Below, one piece after another: positions 5,873-7,254 of a stretch of DNA of 7,254 nucleotides. Location: contig DHDT01000071.1 of NCBI GenBank assembly GCA_002399505.1, positions 1,456 through 8,709 on the forward strand, read 5' to 3'. Both the position numbers and the translations under genes were made by a program. This DNA comes from Caryophanales bacterium UBA4869 (lineage in GTDB: Bacteria; Bacillota_I; Bacilli_A; RFN20; CAG-288). The notes under the pieces were generated by a model. It saw nothing but the letters and a program-made list of their open reading frames with translations. It was not told the DNA's origin and did not search any database. Each line of letters begins with the position of its first letter. The first letter of the stretch is position 1.

Positions 5873-5900
5873 AAAAGGCCATTCTGAGATGGCCTTTTTT
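5873..5900 (+). terminator. Rho-independent terminator of the rpmH-jag operon
   Basis: AAAAGGCCAT (5873-5882) and ATGGCCTTTT (5889-5898) form a 10-bp stem with a six-base loop, ending in a run of six T. It starts three bases after the jag stop codon and has the classic intrinsic form. The A run on the left arm means it could also work leftward. Confidence 0.9.
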
Positions 5901-5943
5901 AGTGCTTGAATTCCTGTTTGTCTAACTTTTCTGCTGGAATCCA

Positions 5944-5985
5944 GCAAGAAAAAACTATCGGAGGGGGAACACTCTCCGATAGTTT
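5944..5985 (-). terminator. Rho-independent terminator of the rhamnosidase gene
   Basis: AAACTATCGGAG (5952-5963) and CTCCGATAGTTT (5974-5985) form a 12-bp stem with a ten-base loop. Read leftward the stem runs into TTTTTTCTT, an intrinsic terminator for the minus-strand GH78 gene whose stop lies about 47 bp before it. Rightward it is followed by CTTAG, a poorer tail, so any stop in that direction would be weak. Confidence 0.8.
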
Positions 5986-6031
5986 CTTAGAATTAACAAG
6001 AGTCGATCTCCCTTGAATTTCTTGAAGTCTG

Positions 6032-7254
6032 TCAGCAGTCAACTGTGAAAGAATAACGTCCGTTCTTCAGTTCTTTATGTGTTCCGTCAGGCAGAGCCAA
6101 TTCACAGATGGTATTGACGGGAACTTCGATTAAAAACTGAATTGTTCCGTTGATTTTCTCCCATTCGCTTCTTATGGTTCCAAAGGGAGTATCTGTCATC
6201 GCTTTGGCATAAGAAAGCTGAGTCGGAATCAATGGCTGGATTTTGAATCTCTTATATCCGGGAACTATAGGTTCAATACCGCAGATTCTCTGATAGAAGA
6301 AGGCACCTACCGCTCCGCTTGCATAATGGTTATAGGATATCATTCCTCCGGTTCCGTCTTTTCCAATTGAACAGGACCCGTCTTCGTCTAAGCCATCCCA
6401 TCTTTCCCAGATAGTTGTTCCGCCTGTTTTTACTTCATAGAGCCAGGAGGGACACTTGTCATTGAAGAGCATTTTGAACGCTTCTTCTTTGTATCCGCTG
6501 TCAGCTAAGGCAAAGAGGATATATGGAGTACCGGGGAATCCTGTACCGATACGATAATCATTCTTTTTTATCAGCGAGACTAAGTTCAAAGCGACCTTCT
6601 TTTTCATCTTGTCATCTAACATATCGAAAGCCAAAGGCAAGACATAACCGGTTTGGAATTCGTTTTCAAGTCGTCCATCTTTATCAATGAGTTTTGATTG
6701 ATAGGCGTCGGCGACATTATCAGATATCTTGCGGTATTTTATCTCATCGTCATGTTTTCCTAAGACAGAGGCTACTTTGGAAAGAATATCGGAGGTATGT
6801 CTGAGAGAAGCCGTAGCGGTCCATTTTGATCTCTTCTGCCATTTAGACATCTCATCGATATCAGGAGCCACCCAATCACCAAAATGCAGTAAGGAAAGCG
6901 TGTTCCAAATATAACGGTCTTTGCCAAGACTGAAGAGATTAGCCCAGAAAAGACAGGCATTCACATATTTTTTCATTGTCGGATACATTAAAGAAAGGAC
7001 GTCTCTGTTTCCGTCTTTAAGATACATATTATAAGGAACAGTCAGACAGGCATCACCCCAGAAATCAACAGCCATAACGGGCATCGTTGCCGGAAAACCA
7101 TAGCCTTGAACTGGTATCGTGTTAGGAATGCCGCCTCCTAAATGCTGTTCGGCTTTCATGTCTTTAAGCCATTTGACAAGGAATCTATCCATATCAAAGC
7201 AGTAGAGGGCAGTAGGAGAAAAGACCGAGATATCACCCGTCCATCCCATCCTCT
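6032..7254 (-). CDS. GH78 alpha-L-rhamnosidase, C-terminal part (runs off window)
   Basis: GH78 enzymes are inverting glycosidases that release terminal L-rhamnose from plant glycosides, pectin side chains or other glycans. The visible 407 or so residues are the C-terminal half; whole members are commonly about 850-950 residues. At the edge the protein reads R-MGWTGDISVFSPTALY, the end of the DER-x-GWTGD motif. The Glu taken as general acid (E636 in the Streptomyces avermitilis enzyme) would lie just beyond the window. Counting from the Met at 7249, other marks are FGDWV (123-127), the (alpha/alpha)6-barrel helices, GTGFPGTPY, and TTIWERWDG with Glu282 matching the general base. SYNHYASGAVGAFFYQRICGI then leads into the C-terminal beta-sandwich from about 330. 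It ends on TGA. Because the frame is open to the edge, the Met at 7249 is internal, not the start. No rhamnose catabolic genes are visible. Confidence 0.92.
   Translation of the reverse strand, partial: RMGWTGDISVFSPTALYCFDMDRFLVKWLKDMKAEQHLGGGIPNTIPVQGYGFPATMPVMAVDFWGDACLTVPYNMYLKDGNRDVLSLMYPTMKKYVNACLFWANLFSLGKDRYIWNTLSLLHFGDWVAPDIDEMSKWQKRSKWTATASLRHTSDILSKVASVLGKHDDEIKYRKISDNVADAYQSKLIDKDGRLENEFQTGYVLPLAFDMLDDKMKKKVALNLVSLIKKNDYRIGTGFPGTPYILFALADSGYKEEAFKMLFNDKCPSWLYEVKTGGTTIWERWDGLDEDGSCSIGKDGTGGMISYNHYASGAVGAFFYQRICGIEPIVPGYKRFKIQPLIPTQLSYAKAMTDTPFGTIRSEWEKINGTIQFLIEVPVNTICELALPDGTHKELKNGRYSFTVDC

Noticed and set aside
5321..5947. Long minus-strand ORF (208 codons) antisense to jag
   Set aside because: It lies opposite the clearly homologous jag frame, passes through the jag terminator, has no ribosome binding site and its protein resembles no family; it is a shadow of jag codon use.
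5905..6025. Near-repeat CTTGAATTCCTG / CTTGAATTTCTTG around the terminators, considered as possible attachment sites
   Set aside because: Short, imperfect and A/T-rich, with no integrase or mobile gene nearby.

Overview
The window looks like a chromosomal segment of a low-GC Gram-positive bacterium (Firmicutes). The genes are A/T-rich, several carry GGAGG-type ribosome binding sites, and the conserved rpmH-rnpA-yidC-jag order is present. TGA acts as a true stop (rnpA ends at the normal family length on TGA), so the standard bacterial code applies and the TGA=Trp mollicutes are excluded. The long lipoprotein-type YidC and the gene mix make me think of an Erysipelotrichia-like gut organism, but that placement is an inference from memory.

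Left part (1-2250): a leftward, 3'-truncated gene for a Sel1/TPR-like repeat protein diverges across 83 bp from a rightward pair, ispE (4-diphosphocytidyl-2-C-methyl-D-erythritol kinase of the MEP isoprenoid pathway) and an HSL-type alpha/beta hydrolase. The pair is joined by a one-base TAATG stop/start overlap. A leftward 157-residue protein of unknown function (2265-2738) converges on the hydrolase, and its terminator hairpin includes its own stop codon.

Centre (2739-5900): an A/T-rich intergenic stretch of about 420 bp ends in a strong promoter preceded by a 29-bp A/T-only inverted repeat. It drives rpmH (ribosomal protein L34), rnpA (RNase P protein), yidC (membrane insertase) and jag/khpB (KH-R3H RNA-binding protein). 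The operon supplies a ribosome component, tRNA 5' processing, co-translational membrane insertion and RNA-based control of envelope growth. dnaA and recognisable DnaA boxes, which often sit upstream of rpmH in Firmicutes, are absent, and mnmE, the usual gene after jag, is replaced by a terminator.

Right part (5901-7254): a short convergent intergenic region with back-to-back terminators, then the C-terminal half of a leftward GH78 alpha-L-rhamnosidase that runs off the window edge.

The most unusual points are the roughly 200-residue extracytoplasmic domain between the lipobox and the insertase core of YidC, the RNR-to-RAR change in the RNase P protein, and the separation of the rpmH cluster from dnaA/oriC. 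I see no mobile element, CRISPR array, tRNA or rRNA, and no convincing sign of a wholly new multi-gene system.
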